The notes under the pieces were generated by a model that saw only the letters and a list, made by a program, of their open reading frames with translations, was not told the origin of the DNA and did no database searches. A program made the position numbers and the translations under genes. Positions 32,417-42,011 of a stretch of DNA of 64,000 nt are shown one piece after another. Source of the stretch: Paraburkholderia haematera (GTDB lineage Bacteria; Pseudomonadota; Gammaproteobacteria; Burkholderiales; Burkholderiaceae); contig NZ_CAJNBK010000011.1 in NCBI RefSeq assembly GCF_905220975.1, positions 124,001-188,000 of the forward strand. Reading direction: 5' to 3'. Every line of letters begins with the position of its first letter. Position 1 is the stretch's first letter.

Positions 32417-33343
32417 TCAGGATTCGAAGGCAGCGGTGTCGTCCGCGGCTTCAAGGTCGACCTCGGCCGTGGCCACCGCCTCAACCGAAGCTGCGATCGT
32501 GGTCGCCGAAGCCGATGCGTCCAACGCCGGATTGCGCAGCTTCTCCAGCACCGAAGGCGGTACCGGCACGTTGACCCGGCCAATGACTTCGCCGTGCTGG
32601 AACATCATCAGATCGCCTGGCTGGAAGGCGGTCCACACTTCGTTATCGGTGAGCGGCTTGGTCGCGATCACGGCCACACGGTCTTCCGGTGTCGTGTACT
32701 TGGCGAAATCGATCGACACGTCCGCGTCGACCAGATGTGCAGTCGAGAATGGCCAGCGTCGCACGATGTAGTGAAGATGTGTCGAGCAATGCGCGAACAG
32801 CGCCTGGCCGTTCGACATCAGGAAATTGAACACGCCGAATTGCGTGATTTCGCGTGTGAGCGTTTCGAGCGCGGCGAACAGTTCGTCGAGCGGCGGCTGC
32901 GTGCCCGGGAAAGCCGTGCGCAAGCCTTGCAGCAGCGCGCAGAAGGCGAGTTCGCTATCGGTTGTGCCGACAGGTTGATAGACGCCGTTTAGCGCCGGCG
33001 AATAATCTTTCAGGTCGCCGTTGTGCGCGAAGATCCAGTGGCGCCCCCACAGTTCGCGCATGAACGGATGGCAGTTTTCGAGCAGGATGTGCCCTTGCGT
33101 CGCCTTGCGAATATGCGCGATCGTGTTCTTCGATTTGATCGGGTAGCGCTTGACCATTTCGGCGATCGGCGAGGTGGCCGACGATTGATGGTCAATGAAC
33201 AGGCGGCAGGCTTTGTCTTCGAAGAAGGCGATGCCCCAGCCGTCCGCGTGGTGATCGGTGACGCCGCCGCGCGCCGCAAAGCCGGTGAACGAGAACGTGA
33301 CGTCCGTCGGCGCGGCGCAGTTCATTCCGAGAAGTTGGCACAT
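32417..33343 (-). CDS. Class II glutamine amidotransferase (YafJ-like)
   Basis: The 308-residue protein begins MCQLLGMNC, so after Met removal Cys2 is the N-terminal nucleophile of Ntn-type amidotransferases. Further family positions are HHADGWGIAFFE, IAHIRKATQG and WIFAHNGDL, forming the glutaminase site. No synthetase domain follows, so the acceptor is unknown; YafJ/EgtC-like proteins hydrolyse gamma-glutamyl amides. A low-complexity Ala/Glu/Thr tail ends the protein. It is convergent with gltL and divergent from pyrC. Confidence 0.88.
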   Translation of the reverse strand: MCQLLGMNCAAPTDVTFSFTGFAARGGVTDHHADGWGIAFFEDKACRLFIDHQSSATSPIAEMVKRYPIKSKNTIAHIRKATQGHILLENCHPFMRELWGRHWIFAHNGDLKDYSPALNGVYQPVGTTDSELAFCALLQGLRTAFPGTQPPLDELFAALETLTREITQFGVFNFLMSNGQALFAHCSTHLHYIVRRWPFSTAHLVDADVSIDFAKYTTPEDRVAVIATKPLTDNEVWTAFQPGDLMMFQHGEVIGRVNVPVPPSVLEKLRNPALDASASATTIAASVEAVATAEVDLEAADDTAAFES

Positions 33344-33532
33344 GTTGCGGGTAAGCCTGTGAACGGGGCGAGCCGTTACAATGATGATTTTCCAAGCATA
33401 TCACCGAGGCAGAAGCGCCAAATAGCGAAATTGACGTATGTTTAGGGCTTAGCGTTGCGATTTGCTCTGATTTGCAACGCTTTGAGCATGCCGATTTGCT
33501 TTTTTGCCGCCGAATCTCGTTCCCCTCTCGCC

Positions 33533-34612
33533 ATGACCGCTTCCAACGCCCCCCTCGCTTCCGTCGACACCATCGACAGCATCACGCTCGCCCGCCCGGA
33601 CGACTGGCACCTGCACGTTCGCGACGGCGAGATGCTCGCGGCCGTCCTGCCGGACACCGCGCGCCAGTTCGGCCGCGCGATCATCATGCCTAACCTGAAG
33701 CCGCCGGTTACCACGACCGCAATGGCGCAGGCGTACCGCGAGCGCATCGTCGCCGCGATCCCGGCCGGGGCGAAATTCGAACCGCTGATGACGCTGTACC
33801 TGACCGACAACACGCCGCCGGACGAAATCCGCCGCGCGCGCGAAAGCGGCTTCGTGCATGGCGTGAAGTTGTACCCGGCGGGTGCGACAACCAACTCGGA
33901 CGCAGGCGTCACCGACATCATGAAGTGCGCCAAAACGCTCGAAGTGATGCAGGAAACCGGCATGCCGTTGCAGGTGCACGGCGAGGTGACGGATTCGTCG
34001 ATCGACCTGTTCGACCGCGAGAAGGTGTTCATCGACCGCGTGATGACGCCGCTGCGCCGCGAATTTCCGGCGCTGAAGGTGGTGTTCGAGCACATCACCA
34101 CGAAAGATGCGGTCGACTACATCCGCGAAGCCGGCGTGGCGCCGGGGCTGCTAGGCGCGACGATCACCGCGCACCATCTGCTGTACAACCGCAATGCGAT
34201 CTTCCAGGGCGGCATTCGCCCGCACTACTATTGCCTGCCCGTGTTGAAGCGCGAGACGCATCGCGTGGCGCTGGTCGAGGCGGCAACCTCGGGTAATCCG
34301 CGCTTCTTCCTCGGCACGGATAGCGCGCCGCATCCGAAGGGTTTGAAGGAACACGCGTGCGGCTGTGCGGGTTGCTACACGGCACTGCACGCGCTCGAAC
34401 TCTATACCGAGGCGTTCGACAAAGCCGGCGCGCTGGACAAGCTCGAAGGCTTCGCCAGCTTCTTTGGCGCGGATTTCTACGGTCTGCCGCGCAGTGAAGA
34501 GAAGGTCACGCTGCGTCGCGAAGAATGGACGCTGCCGGCTGAGTTGCCGGTCGGCGACACGCCGGTTGTGCCGCTGCGTGGCGGCGAGTCGATCGGCTGG
34601 CGCCTCGTCTGA
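33533..34612 (+). CDS. pyrC: Dihydroorotase
   Basis: PyrC is a zinc enzyme that closes carbamoyl-aspartate to dihydroorotate in pyrimidine synthesis. The protein is 359 residues from the ATG at 33533 (in-frame ATG 33488 is an alternative). It has the metal motif [10 protein letters not shown] near residue 22, the carbamylated-lysine region [12 protein letters not shown], the His-bearing QVHGEV and [13 protein letters not shown], and FLGTDSAPH. It is the class II, E. coli-like type. A TACAAT at 33377-33382 could be its -10 box. Confidence 0.95.
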   Translation: MTASNAPLASVDTIDSITLARPDDWHLHVRDGEMLAAVLPDTARQFGRAIIMPNLKPPVTTTAMAQAYRERIVAAIPAGAKFEPLMTLYLTDNTPPDEIRRARESGFVHGVKLYPAGATTNSDAGVTDIMKCAKTLEVMQETGMPLQVHGEVTDSSIDLFDREKVFIDRVMTPLRREFPALKVVFEHITTKDAVDYIREAGVAPGLLGATITAHHLLYNRNAIFQGGIRPHYYCLPVLKRETHRVALVEAATSGNPRFFLGTDSAPHPKGLKEHACGCAGCYTALHALELYTEAFDKAGALDKLEGFASFFGADFYGLPRSEEKVTLRREEWTLPAELPVGDTPVVPLRGGESIGWRLV

Positions 34613-34623
34613 GCTTGCGTTAG

Positions 34624-35457
34624 ATGCAAGTGCAAGAGGCGGCGCGCGTGGGCTTCGGTTTTGCCGATATCGACTGGTCCAGGCCATGGTTCGCGCAGTT
34701 CGCGGCGCGCGGTGAGCGCTGGCAGCAGGGCGCGCTGACGAGCTATGCGGCATTGCTCGCAGAAATGAATGCCGATGCCGGTGAGATGCGGCAGGTCACG
34801 GGGCGCGGTCAGCGCCTCGCGTTCATTGCGCAAGACGATCTGCCGCCGGGCGCGGCGTACGAGGCGCACATCGCGTCGACGGGCTGCGTGCCGACACGCC
34901 ATAACCTGCATGACTTCTTCAACGGGTCGATGTGGTTTGCGTTTCCGCGAATCAAGGCGGCGCTTAACGCGCGGCAGTCGGCGGCAATCGACGTGTTAGG
35001 CGTCGGTCCGACCCGCGGCGGCGTGCGCGATACGCTAACCTTGTTCGACGAAAATGCGTTGCTGTTCGCCTGTGCCGACCCGGCATTGAGCGTGGCATTG
35101 CGCGGGTTCGACTGGCAGACGCTGCTGGTTGCCCAGCGTGATGCCTGGGGGACGCGCTGCGAAGTGCGCTGCTTCGGTCACGCGCTGCTGGAAAAGCTGA
35201 TTGCGCCGTTCAAGGCGTGCACGGGCCACGCGTGGATTGCGGACGTGCCGTCCGAATACTTTGGCTGGGACGCCGCTGCGCGCGACGCATGGCTCGACGA
35301 GTCTGTCAGCACGGCACTCCTGAGCACGGATGCATTGACGAGCCGCCTGTTTGCGCCGCTGCCCGTGCTGGGGATTCCGGGTTGGTGCGCCGAGAACGAA
35401 TCGCCCGCTTTTTACGAAGACACGTCCGTATTTCGAGCAGGGCGACGTTCGCGCTAA
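34624..35457 (+). CDS. DUF3025-domain protein of unknown function
   Basis: The 277-residue soluble protein begins 12 bp after pyrC, so it is probably cotranscribed. I recognise the DUF3025 pattern from HNLHDFFNGSMWFAFPRIKAALN, ENALLFACADPAL, RCFGHALLEKLIAPFKACTGHAWI and the late PVLGIPGWCAENESPAFYED. This family is common in beta- and gammaproteobacteria, and no activity is known to me. No signal peptide or membrane helix is seen. The conserved His, Asp and Cys residues would permit an enzymatic role, but nothing in the sequence proves it. Confidence 0.75.
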   Translation: MQVQEAARVGFGFADIDWSRPWFAQFAARGERWQQGALTSYAALLAEMNADAGEMRQVTGRGQRLAFIAQDDLPPGAAYEAHIASTGCVPTRHNLHDFFNGSMWFAFPRIKAALNARQSAAIDVLGVGPTRGGVRDTLTLFDENALLFACADPALSVALRGFDWQTLLVAQRDAWGTRCEVRCFGHALLEKLIAPFKACTGHAWIADVPSEYFGWDAAARDAWLDESVSTALLSTDALTSRLFAPLPVLGIPGWCAENESPAFYEDTSVFRAGRRSR

Positions 35458-35608
35458 AAACACGCTTCGGATGAAAGAGTTGAAGCGCGGTTTGAGCGAT
35501 TGCCCCGCGCAGACACTTTTTGCGTCAAAGCGTCGCCGCGGCTTGAGCGGGATAGCGGAGCGATCGGGCTATTCCAGCGGTCGAAGCCGCGCAGATTCGC
35601 TGCAGTGT

Positions 35609-35614
35609 TAAAAT
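35609..35614 (+). promoter_or_regulatory. Candidate -10 box of rnpB
   Basis: TAAAAT lies 9 bp before the 5' end of the RNase P RNA pairing region. The -35 position is weak. Confidence 0.4.
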
Positions 35615-35623
35615 GCGCCCCAG

Positions 35624-36035
<412 letters not shown>

Positions 36036-36044
36036 CCACCCAAC

Positions 36045-36083
36045 AAAAAATGCCGGCGTCCGTGTGGACGCCGGCATTTTTAT
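36045..36083. terminator. Bidirectional terminator after rnpB
   Basis: An 11-bp stem, TGCCGGCGTCC and GGACGCCGGCA, with a GTGT loop has A-run to the left and T-run to the right. It ends rnpB (plus) and the OsmC-type gene (minus). Confidence 0.9.
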
Positions 36084-36144
36084 TTTGAAGCGCTGGTTCG
36101 GTCAAATGCGCGGCTATCTGCGCGTGCCCGCCGAAGCGCCGCGC

Positions 36145-36567
36145 TCAACCCGCGACGATATCGAACGAGTGTGTGAGCTCGGCGGTCTTCGCGATCATGA
36201 TCGACGCCGAGCAGTATTTGTCGTGCGACAGATTGATCGCGCGTTCCACCGTTGCCGGGTTCAGATTCTTGCCCGTGACCGTGAAGTGAAAGTGGATCTT
36301 GGTGAACACTTTCGGATCTTCGCTGGCGCGCTCGGCCTTCAGCGTCACCGAACAGCCGGCCACTTCCTGGCGGCTTTTCTTCAGGATCATCACGACGTCA
36401 TACGCCGTGCAGCCGCCCGTGCCGAGCAGAACCATTTCCATCGGACGCGGCGCGAGATTGCGGCCGCCGCCTTCCGGCGCGCCGTCCATCGTGACCAGAT
36501 GACCGCTGCCCGTCTCGGCCGCAAACGCCATCCCGTCTTGCCCCATCCAGCTAACTTTGCATTCCAT
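36145..36567 (-). CDS. OsmC-family protein (YhfA-like)
   Basis: The 140-residue protein belongs to the OsmC/Ohr superfamily of thiol-dependent peroxide-related proteins. The N-terminus MECKVSWMGQDGMAF, the central PMEMVLLGTGGCTAYDVVMILKK with one conserved cysteine, and the C-terminal HDKYCSASIMIAKTAEL with the second cysteine fit the YhfA subgroup. GGTGGAG lies before the chosen ATG at 36567; the upstream open frame is spurious. Peroxidase activity is plausible but not shown for this subgroup. The gene converges on rnpB. Confidence 0.85.
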   Translation of the reverse strand: MECKVSWMGQDGMAFAAETGSGHLVTMDGAPEGGGRNLAPRPMEMVLLGTGGCTAYDVVMILKKSRQEVAGCSVTLKAERASEDPKVFTKIHFHFTVTGKNLNPATVERAINLSHDKYCSASIMIAKTAELTHSFDIVAG

Positions 36568-36865
36568 GCTGTGCTCCACCGCGCTGCGCTTATATCGAAA
36601 ACGCATTGTAGCCCGGCGTTTGCGTGTCCGCCCGAAGGGACTTTCGGCGGAACTTATGCCGGATGACTGCTTGCGTGTTGCGGTGCGGCATGTTCCGCCG
36701 ATTCGGGAATGTCCTGACGGCGTTAGGGGTTTTACTCTAGTCGATGTCTGCTTATGCATCGGCTTAAAAATGGATTGGTATTTGATTTTAAAGAGAATTC
36801 GGTGTTTTTTCGTCTGCAGATATCGATGCCACATTGTGGGATTGCATTTCGCAATGCAAATGTTC
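36568..36865. other. Non-coding region upstream of the small-RNA promoter
   Basis: The first part holds the leader/promoter of the OsmC-type gene. From about 36730 the base composition falls clearly in GC (TTTAAAGAGAATTC and similar). An inverted repeat at 36842-36859 precedes the small-RNA promoter. I see no credible gene in this stretch. Confidence 0.5.
36842..36859. promoter_or_regulatory. Perfect dyad upstream of the sRNA promoter
   Basis: TTGCATT-TCGC-AATGCAA has 7-bp arms and a 4-bp centre, ending 6 bp before the -35 box at 36866. That is the usual place for an activator or an upstream repressor site. A similar sequence (GCATTCGCGAAATGC) lies upstream of dusB at 49107-49121. Confidence 0.5.
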
Positions 36866-36894
36866 TTGCGTCGCACAAGGGTGACTCATATAAT
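36866..36894 (+). promoter_or_regulatory. Strong sigma70 promoter of the candidate small RNA
   Basis: TTGCGT (36866-36871) and a perfect TATAAT (36889-36894) are spaced by exactly 17 bp. Transcription should begin near 36901. Confidence 0.8.
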
Positions 36895-36900
36895 CGATCC

Positions 36901-36990
36901 CATCGGTTGCAGCAGTTCTGCAACCTCCGCTGTCTCCTCCACCTCCTCCTTTGGTGGATTAAACCCGAACCGCTCGTTCGGGTTTTTTTT
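36901..36990 (+). ncRNA. Candidate trans-acting small RNA with anti-Shine-Dalgarno loop
   Basis: The predicted transcript is about 90 nt with three hairpins. The first is GGTTGCAG/CTGCAACC (36905-36925, 5-nt loop). The second is CCACC/GGTGG (36939-36957), whose loop reads TCCTCCTTT. The third is the terminator AACCCGAAC/GTTCGGGTT (36962-36984) with a run of T. The segment CACCTCCTCCTTT imitates the 16S rRNA 3' end (CACCTCCTTT), so the loop could pair with ribosome-binding sites. The terminator separates it from rplM, which has its own promoter at 37099, so it is not a simple rplM leader. It has no plausible ORF. It may belong to a CU-rich sRNA family known in Burkholderiales (I recall ncS27), but I cannot confirm that here. 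Confidence 0.7.
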
Positions 36991-37098
36991 CGGCCATGTT
37001 TTCCCCGAACTGATGCCGTTCGGTGAGCCAGGAAGAACGTCGACTGGCGCAATCCGGTCGTCGCCGGGCACCGCTTCTCGTCCGAAACGCCGCAATCT

Positions 37099-37128
37099 TT
37101 GACTCGGCGTGACAAATTCCTTTATAAT
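37099..37128 (+). promoter_or_regulatory. Promoter of rplM-rpsI
   Basis: TTGACT (37099-37104) and TATAAT (37123-37128) are 18 bp apart. The transcript would carry a leader of about 115 nt before rplM, containing CGCGGAGGAAG and several GC-rich short stems. Confidence 0.75.
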
Positions 37129-37248
37129 TCAGAGCTTTTCCGCATCCGCGCCCGCGGAGGAAGAACCAGGGAGAGCCTGCACGCGCCTCGATGCGCACAC
37201 TACAAGCAGGAAAAAATACATTGGGCGCAGCAATTTTTTGGATCGATC

Positions 37249-37677
37249 ATGAAGACGTTTTCCGCAAAAGCCCATGAGGTTACGCGTGAATGGTACGTGA
37301 TTGACGCGACGGATAAGGTTCTCGGGCGTGTCGCCAGCGAAGTGGCACACCGTCTTCGCGGCAAGCACAAGCCTGAATTCACTCCGCACGTCGACACCGG
37401 TGATTTCATCATCGTTATCAACGCCGGCAAGCTGCGCGTCACGGGCAACAAGGCTACTGACAAGAAGTACTACCGTCACTCGGGTTACCCGGGCGGTATT
37501 TATGAAACGACGTTCGGCAAGATGCAAGAACGCTTCCCGGGCCGTGCGCTCGAGAAAGCGGTCAAGGGCATGCTGCCGAAGGGCCCGCTCGGCTACGCGA
37601 TGATCAAGAAGCTGAAGGTCTACGCTGAAGCAACGCATCCGCATTCGGCACAACAGCCGAAAGCGCTCGAGATCTAA
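37249..37677 (+). CDS. rplM: 50S ribosomal protein L13
   Basis: This is a large-subunit ribosomal protein, 142 residues, starting [20 protein letters not shown]. Conserved features are the early [18 protein letters not shown], the [13 protein letters not shown] strand, [10 protein letters not shown] and the signature MLPKGPLG. The frame is open upstream, but only the ATG at 37249 gives the family start. rpsI follows after 11 bp, the universal pairing. Confidence 0.98.
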   Translation: MKTFSAKAHEVTREWYVIDATDKVLGRVASEVAHRLRGKHKPEFTPHVDTGDFIIVINAGKLRVTGNKATDKKYYRHSGYPGGIYETTFGKMQERFPGRALEKAVKGMLPKGPLGYAMIKKLKVYAEATHPHSAQQPKALEI

Positions 37678-37688
37678 GGGGAGCCCAC

Positions 37689-38081
37689 ATGATCGGTAAC
37701 TGGAATTACGGCACGGGCCGCCGCAAGAGCGCCGTCGCACGCGTCTTCATCAAGGCTGGCAAGGGCGAGATCATTGTAAACGGCAAGCCTATCGCCGATT
37801 ACTTCTCGCGCGAAACGTCGCTGATGATCGTGCGTCAACCGCTGGAACTCACGAACCACGGCGTCACGTTCGACATCAAAGTCAACGTGAACGGTGGCGG
37901 TGAAACGGGTCAAGCCGGTGCGGTTCGCCACGGCATCACCCGCGCGCTGATGGACTACGACGCAACGCTGAAGCCGGAACTGTCGAAGGCTGGCTTCGTG
38001 ACGCGTGATGCTCGTGAAGTCGAACGTAAGAAGGTCGGCTTCCACAAGGCACGTCGCCGGAAGCAATTCTCGAAGCGTTAA
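37689..38081 (+). CDS. rpsI: 30S ribosomal protein S9
   Basis: This is a small-subunit ribosomal protein, 130 residues, starting [20 protein letters not shown]. It has the [19 protein letters not shown] signature and the basic C-terminal tail [11 protein letters not shown] that reaches the ribosomal P site. AAGGGGAG lies before the ATG. It is cotranscribed with rplM and followed by an intrinsic terminator. Confidence 0.98.
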   Translation: MIGNWNYGTGRRKSAVARVFIKAGKGEIIVNGKPIADYFSRETSLMIVRQPLELTNHGVTFDIKVNVNGGGETGQAGAVRHGITRALMDYDATLKPELSKAGFVTRDAREVERKKVGFHKARRRKQFSKR

Positions 38082-38124
38082 TCGCTTCGTGTGCGATCCG
38101 GCTTTCGGGCTGGAGCGCTGCAAA

Positions 38125-38158
38125 AGCCGCCAACGCTTTCGCGAAGGCGGCTTTTTTT
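38125..38158 (+). terminator. Intrinsic terminator of rplM-rpsI
   Basis: AGCCGCC and GGCGGCT form a stem with a 14-nt loop, followed by a long T-run. Confidence 0.88.
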
Positions 38159-38351
38159 ATGGTTTTTCCCCGTTGAGTTTGCGGCGACAGTTTGCTCGCT
38201 GGGGCAGTGGTTCGGTCCGCTCAGGCAGGCTGAAGGCAGCTGAGGCGCCCATCGATAGCGTTTCCTGGAAGAACCCATTGATTTTGTGGGCTTCAGCACG
38301 ATATTGAGATCAGCCCTACAATAGCGGTTAGAAGCTTTTTGGAGAGTTCGA

Positions 38352-38717
38352 ATGAACGCAGTCACCGATACACCCGTGACCGAGATGCCCGCCCCCTTCG
38401 TTTTTACCGACGCAGCGGCTGACAAGGTCAAGCAACTGATCGAAGAAGAAGGCAATGCGGACCTCAAACTGCGCGTTTTCGTGCAGGGCGGCGGCTGCTC
38501 GGGCTTTCAGTACGGTTTTACGTTCGACGAAGCCGTCAACGAAGACGACACCGTCATGAACAAGAGTGGCGTCCAGCTGCTGATCGATTCGATGAGCTAC
38601 CAGTATCTGGTCGGCGCTGAGATCGACTACAAGGACGACATCAACGGCGCGCAGTTCGTCATCAAGAACCCGAATGCTACGACCACCTGTGGTTGCGGCT
38701 CGTCGTTCTCGGTTTGA
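38352..38717 (+). CDS. erpA: Iron-sulfur cluster insertion protein ErpA
   Basis: ErpA is an A-type carrier that delivers iron-sulfur clusters to client proteins. The 121-residue protein carries the three ligand cysteines of the HesB/IscA family, in [15 protein letters not shown] and in [11 protein letters not shown] at the C-terminus. The order rplM-rpsI-erpA is standard in this group. GGAGAG lies before the ATG, and TACAAT near 38318 may be its -10 box. Confidence 0.95.
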
Positions 38718-38749
38718 TGGCCGGCCGGTCAGGCGAGAGGTTGTAAAAG

Positions 38750-38774
38750 GAAACGGGGCTTCGGCCCCGTTTTT
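38750..38774 (+). terminator. Intrinsic terminator of erpA
   Basis: ACGGGGC/GCCCCGT with a TTCG loop and a run of T. It may also act for anmK on minus, because A residues precede it. Confidence 0.88.
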
Positions 38775-38806
38775 TATTGCCTGAACCAATGACGCTGGCT
38801 CTTCGC

Positions 38807-39937
38807 TTAGCGCGGGTAGATCGCTCCGAGTACGCGCTTGGCAGTAGCGCCGGTGACCGCCGGCAAATTGCCCGGCAGGCGCGCCACACAACGCATTGCC
38901 AGCCAGGCGAACGCCAGCGGCTCAACCTGGCTCGGCGGAACGCCGAGCGCGTCGGTTGTCATTACCGGCACACCGCTTACGCCGCTGTCCTCCAGCGCCT
39001 GTTGCAGGGCCTTCAGAATCTCCGGGTTGCGCGCACCGCCGCCACACACGTAGACCGCCCTGGCGTCCGACGCATGGCGTTCGATTTCGCGCGCCACCGT
39101 AACCGCGGTCAGCGCGACCAGTGTGGCTTGCACGTCGGCGGGGGCGAGGGCGGCGAACGGTTGGAGCTTTGTATCCAGCCATTGCGCATTGAACAAGTCA
39201 CGGCCGGTGCTTTTCGGCGGTTGTTGCGAGAAAAAGGGCTCGTCGAGCAGCGCGTTCAGCAACGAGCGATCGACCTGCCCGCCCGCGGCGAAATGGCCGT
39301 TTTCGTCGAAAGGCTTGCCGAGATGGCGCTGCGCCCATTCGTCGAGCAGCGCGTTCGCCGGCCCGCAGTCGAACCCGCGCACACCGCCGGTCGCGTTCAG
39401 GATCGTGATGTTGCTGATGCCGCCGAGATTGCAGACCACCCGCGTTTCGTCTTTCGCGCCGAACACCGTGGCGTGAAACGCCGGCACGAGCGGCGCGCCC
39501 TGGCCCCCTGCCGCGACGTCCCGGCAGCGGAAATCGGCGACCACGTCGATGTGCATCATTTCCGCGAGCAGCGCGGGGTTGTTGATTTGCCGCGTGTAAC
39601 CCTTTTCCGGCCGATGCCGCACCGTCTGGCCGTGGACGCCGATTGCACGGACTTCCGAAGCCGGTACGCGGCTGCCTTGCAGCAATTCGTGGCAGCACAC
39701 GGTGTAGCGAGTGGCGAGCGCATTGGCGGCCAATGCTTCTCGCTCGATTTCGTTGTCCCCCGGCTGTTGCAGCGCGAACAGCGCTTCGCGCAAGCTGGCC
39801 GCGAAGCCGACAAACGCCTCGGCCAGCACCACCGGCGGCTTTCCTTCGGCGAATCTGACGGCCACACCGTCCACGCCGTCCATGCTCGTGCCGGACATCA
39901 ATCCAAAGTAGACGCCGTCTGCGGGGTCTTGCGCCAC
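38807..39937 (-). CDS. anmK: Anhydro-N-acetylmuramic acid kinase
   Basis: AnmK phosphorylates and opens anhydroMurNAc released during peptidoglycan turnover, giving MurNAc-6-phosphate for recycling. The 376-residue protein shows the family start [13 protein letters not shown] (residues 11-23), the ATP-site [27 protein letters not shown], and [14 protein letters not shown]. It is a single gene converging with erpA and divergent from tyrS. Confidence 0.95.
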   Translation of the reverse strand: MAQDPADGVYFGLMSGTSMDGVDGVAVRFAEGKPPVVLAEAFVGFAASLREALFALQQPGDNEIEREALAANALATRYTVCCHELLQGSRVPASEVRAIGVHGQTVRHRPEKGYTRQINNPALLAEMMHIDVVADFRCRDVAAGGQGAPLVPAFHATVFGAKDETRVVCNLGGISNITILNATGGVRGFDCGPANALLDEWAQRHLGKPFDENGHFAAGGQVDRSLLNALLDEPFFSQQPPKSTGRDLFNAQWLDTKLQPFAALAPADVQATLVALTAVTVAREIERHASDARAVYVCGGGARNPEILKALQQALEDSGVSGVPVMTTDALGVPPSQVEPLAFAWLAMRCVARLPGNLPAVTGATAKRVLGAIYPR

Positions 39938-40143
39938 GTTGCTGCTCCTCTTGGTGATTCGTTGCGATCTGTTTTAGCAGATTATCGGCGCAAGCGCGGC
40001 CGAATATAAAGTGTGACGGCGCCAATCGCACGGCCGGCCACGCCGAAATCATGCGCCAGCAGGGTGCTTATGGCTGAGTCTGTGGGCGCGGCGGCGCGCA
40101 TCTATGGGACAATCTCCTTTTTTTGCGACTTCACGTTTCCAGC

Positions 40144-41388
40144 ATGACCACCGAGTCCACCAAGCCTAGCCCCGCCTTCCCGATCACCGACGAGGTCCGT
40201 CACGCGCTCGCCGTCACCAAGCGCGGTGTCGACGAACTGCTGATCGAAGACGAATTCGCGCAAAAGCTCGCGAAGAGCGCGGCAACAGGCGTACCACTGC
40301 GTATCAAGCTCGGCCTCGATCCAACCGCGCCTGACATCCACATCGGCCACACGGTCGTGCTGAACAAGATGCGCCAGTTGCAGGACCTGGGTCACACCGT
40401 GATTTTCCTGATCGGCGATTTCACGTCGCTGATTGGCGATCCATCGGGCCGCAATGCCACGCGCCCGCCGCTCACGCGCGAGCAGATCGAATCGAACGCG
40501 AAAACGTACTTCGAGCAAGCCGCACTCGTGCTCGATCGCGACAAGACTGAAATCCGCTACAACAGCGAATGGTCGATGCCGCTCGGCGCCGACGGCATGA
40601 TCAAGCTCGCCTCGCGCTACACGGTGGCGCGTATTCTCGAGCGCGAAGATTTCACCAAGCGCTTCCAGGGCGGTGTGCCGATCTCGATCCACGAATTCCT
40701 GTATCCGCTGATGCAAGGCTACGACTCGGTCGCGCTCAATGCCGACCTCGAGCTCGGCGGCACGGACCAGAAATTCAACCTGCTGGTGGGCCGTGAACTG
40801 CAGAAACAGTACGGTCAGGAACAGCAGTGCATCTTGACGATGCCCTTGCTCGAAGGCCTGGACGGCGTCGAGAAGATGTCGAAGTCGAAGAACAACTACA
40901 TCGGCATCAGCGAAAAGCCGACGGACATGTTCGGCAAGCTGATGAGCATCTCCGACGTGCTGATGTGGCGTTATTTCGAATTGCTGTCGTTCCGTCCGAT
41001 GGACGAAATCGCCGGCTTCAAAAAAGAGATCGAAGCGGGCCGCAATCCGCGCGATTTCAAGGTGATGCTTGGCCAGGAAATCGTCGCGCGCTTCCACTCG
41101 CAAGCCGATGCCGAGCGCGCGCTCGAGGACTTCAATCATCGCGCGAAGGGCGGCGTGCCGGACGATATTCCCGCCGTGACGCTCGCGGGCGCACCGCTCG
41201 CAATCGGCCAGTTGCTCAAGCAGGCCAACCTCGTACCGTCGACCAGCGAAGCGCTGCGCAACATCGAGCAGGGCGGCGTGAAGATCGATGGCACGACCGT
41301 GTCGGATAAGGGCTTGAAGGTTGAAGCCGGCGAGTACGTCGTGCAGGTGGGCAAGCGTCGTTTCGCGCGCGTCACGCTGACGGCGTGA
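40144..41388 (+). CDS. tyrS: Tyrosyl-tRNA synthetase
   Basis: TyrS is a class I synthetase charging tRNA-Tyr. The 414-residue protein has the HIGH motif as [13 protein letters not shown] (about residues 64-76), the tyrosine-site [16 protein letters not shown], and KMSKSKNNY near residue 246. A C-terminal S4-like RNA-binding segment contains [17 protein letters not shown]. The sequence style ([16 protein letters not shown]) is that of the TyrZ/TyrRS-B subgroup. The ATG at 40144 is chosen over the in-frame ATG at 40123. Confidence 0.96.
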   Translation: MTTESTKPSPAFPITDEVRHALAVTKRGVDELLIEDEFAQKLAKSAATGVPLRIKLGLDPTAPDIHIGHTVVLNKMRQLQDLGHTVIFLIGDFTSLIGDPSGRNATRPPLTREQIESNAKTYFEQAALVLDRDKTEIRYNSEWSMPLGADGMIKLASRYTVARILEREDFTKRFQGGVPISIHEFLYPLMQGYDSVALNADLELGGTDQKFNLLVGRELQKQYGQEQQCILTMPLLEGLDGVEKMSKSKNNYIGISEKPTDMFGKLMSISDVLMWRYFELLSFRPMDEIAGFKKEIEAGRNPRDFKVMLGQEIVARFHSQADAERALEDFNHRAKGGVPDDIPAVTLAGAPLAIGQLLKQANLVPSTSEALRNIEQGGVKIDGTTVSDKGLKVEAGEYVVQVGKRRFARVTLTA

Positions 41389-41441
41389 TGGCTCAGCGAT
41401 AACGCGATGGTGACTCGAGCAGTGCATCCGGAATCGAGCCG

Positions 41442-41900
41442 ATGATCGCGCTGATCCAGCGTGTGCGGCGCGCGGAAGTGCGCGTGGGCGAGCGCGTGAC
41501 CGGCGCGATCGAGGCGGGCCTGCTCGCGCTCGTGTGCGCCGAACGCGGCGACACCGAGGCCGCCGCTGACCGGCTGCTCGCCAAAGTGCTTGGTTACCGT
41601 GTCTTCAGCGACGCTGCGGGCAAGATGAATCTCTCCGTGCAGAATCTCGACGGCGCCGGGCACGCAGGCGGCTTGCTGCTGGTTTCGCAGTTCACGTTGG
41701 CAGCCGACACCAACAGCGGCCTGCGCCCGAGCTTCACGCCCGCCGCACCGCCCGATGAGGGCAAGCGGCTATTCGATTACTTCGTCGCGGCAGCGCGCGC
41801 AAAGCATCCGATCGTCGAGACAGGCGAATTCGGCGCCGATATGCAGGTGTCGCTCGTCAATGACGGGCCGGTCACGTTCTGGCTGCAGACAAACGCTTGA
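41442..41900 (+). CDS. dtd: D-aminoacyl-tRNA deacylase
   Basis: Dtd hydrolyses D-amino acids from mischarged tRNA, notably D-Tyr-tRNA, so a place after tyrS is fitting. The 152-residue protein has [16 protein letters not shown] at the start, the [23 protein letters not shown] active-site segment, and the cross-subunit [10 protein letters not shown] motif near the end. It lies 53 bp after tyrS and is likely cotranscribed. Confidence 0.96.
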   Translation: MIALIQRVRRAEVRVGERVTGAIEAGLLALVCAERGDTEAAADRLLAKVLGYRVFSDAAGKMNLSVQNLDGAGHAGGLLLVSQFTLAADTNSGLRPSFTPAAPPDEGKRLFDYFVAAARAKHPIVETGEFGADMQVSLVNDGPVTFWLQTNA

Positions 41901-42011
41901 GATTCAACTGCCGCCGCCTGGTGCATGCGGCGGCACGCATCCACTCTCCCAGCCGCTATTTGCGACAATAACGGCTCGGCATAACCGGCTAATGACGCCC
42001 ACGCTTATCTC

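Noticed and set aside
36557-37102. 181-codon plus-strand frame covering the sRNA locus
   Set aside because: It crosses a strong promoter and an intrinsic terminator, shows no protein-like pattern and lacks a ribosome site.
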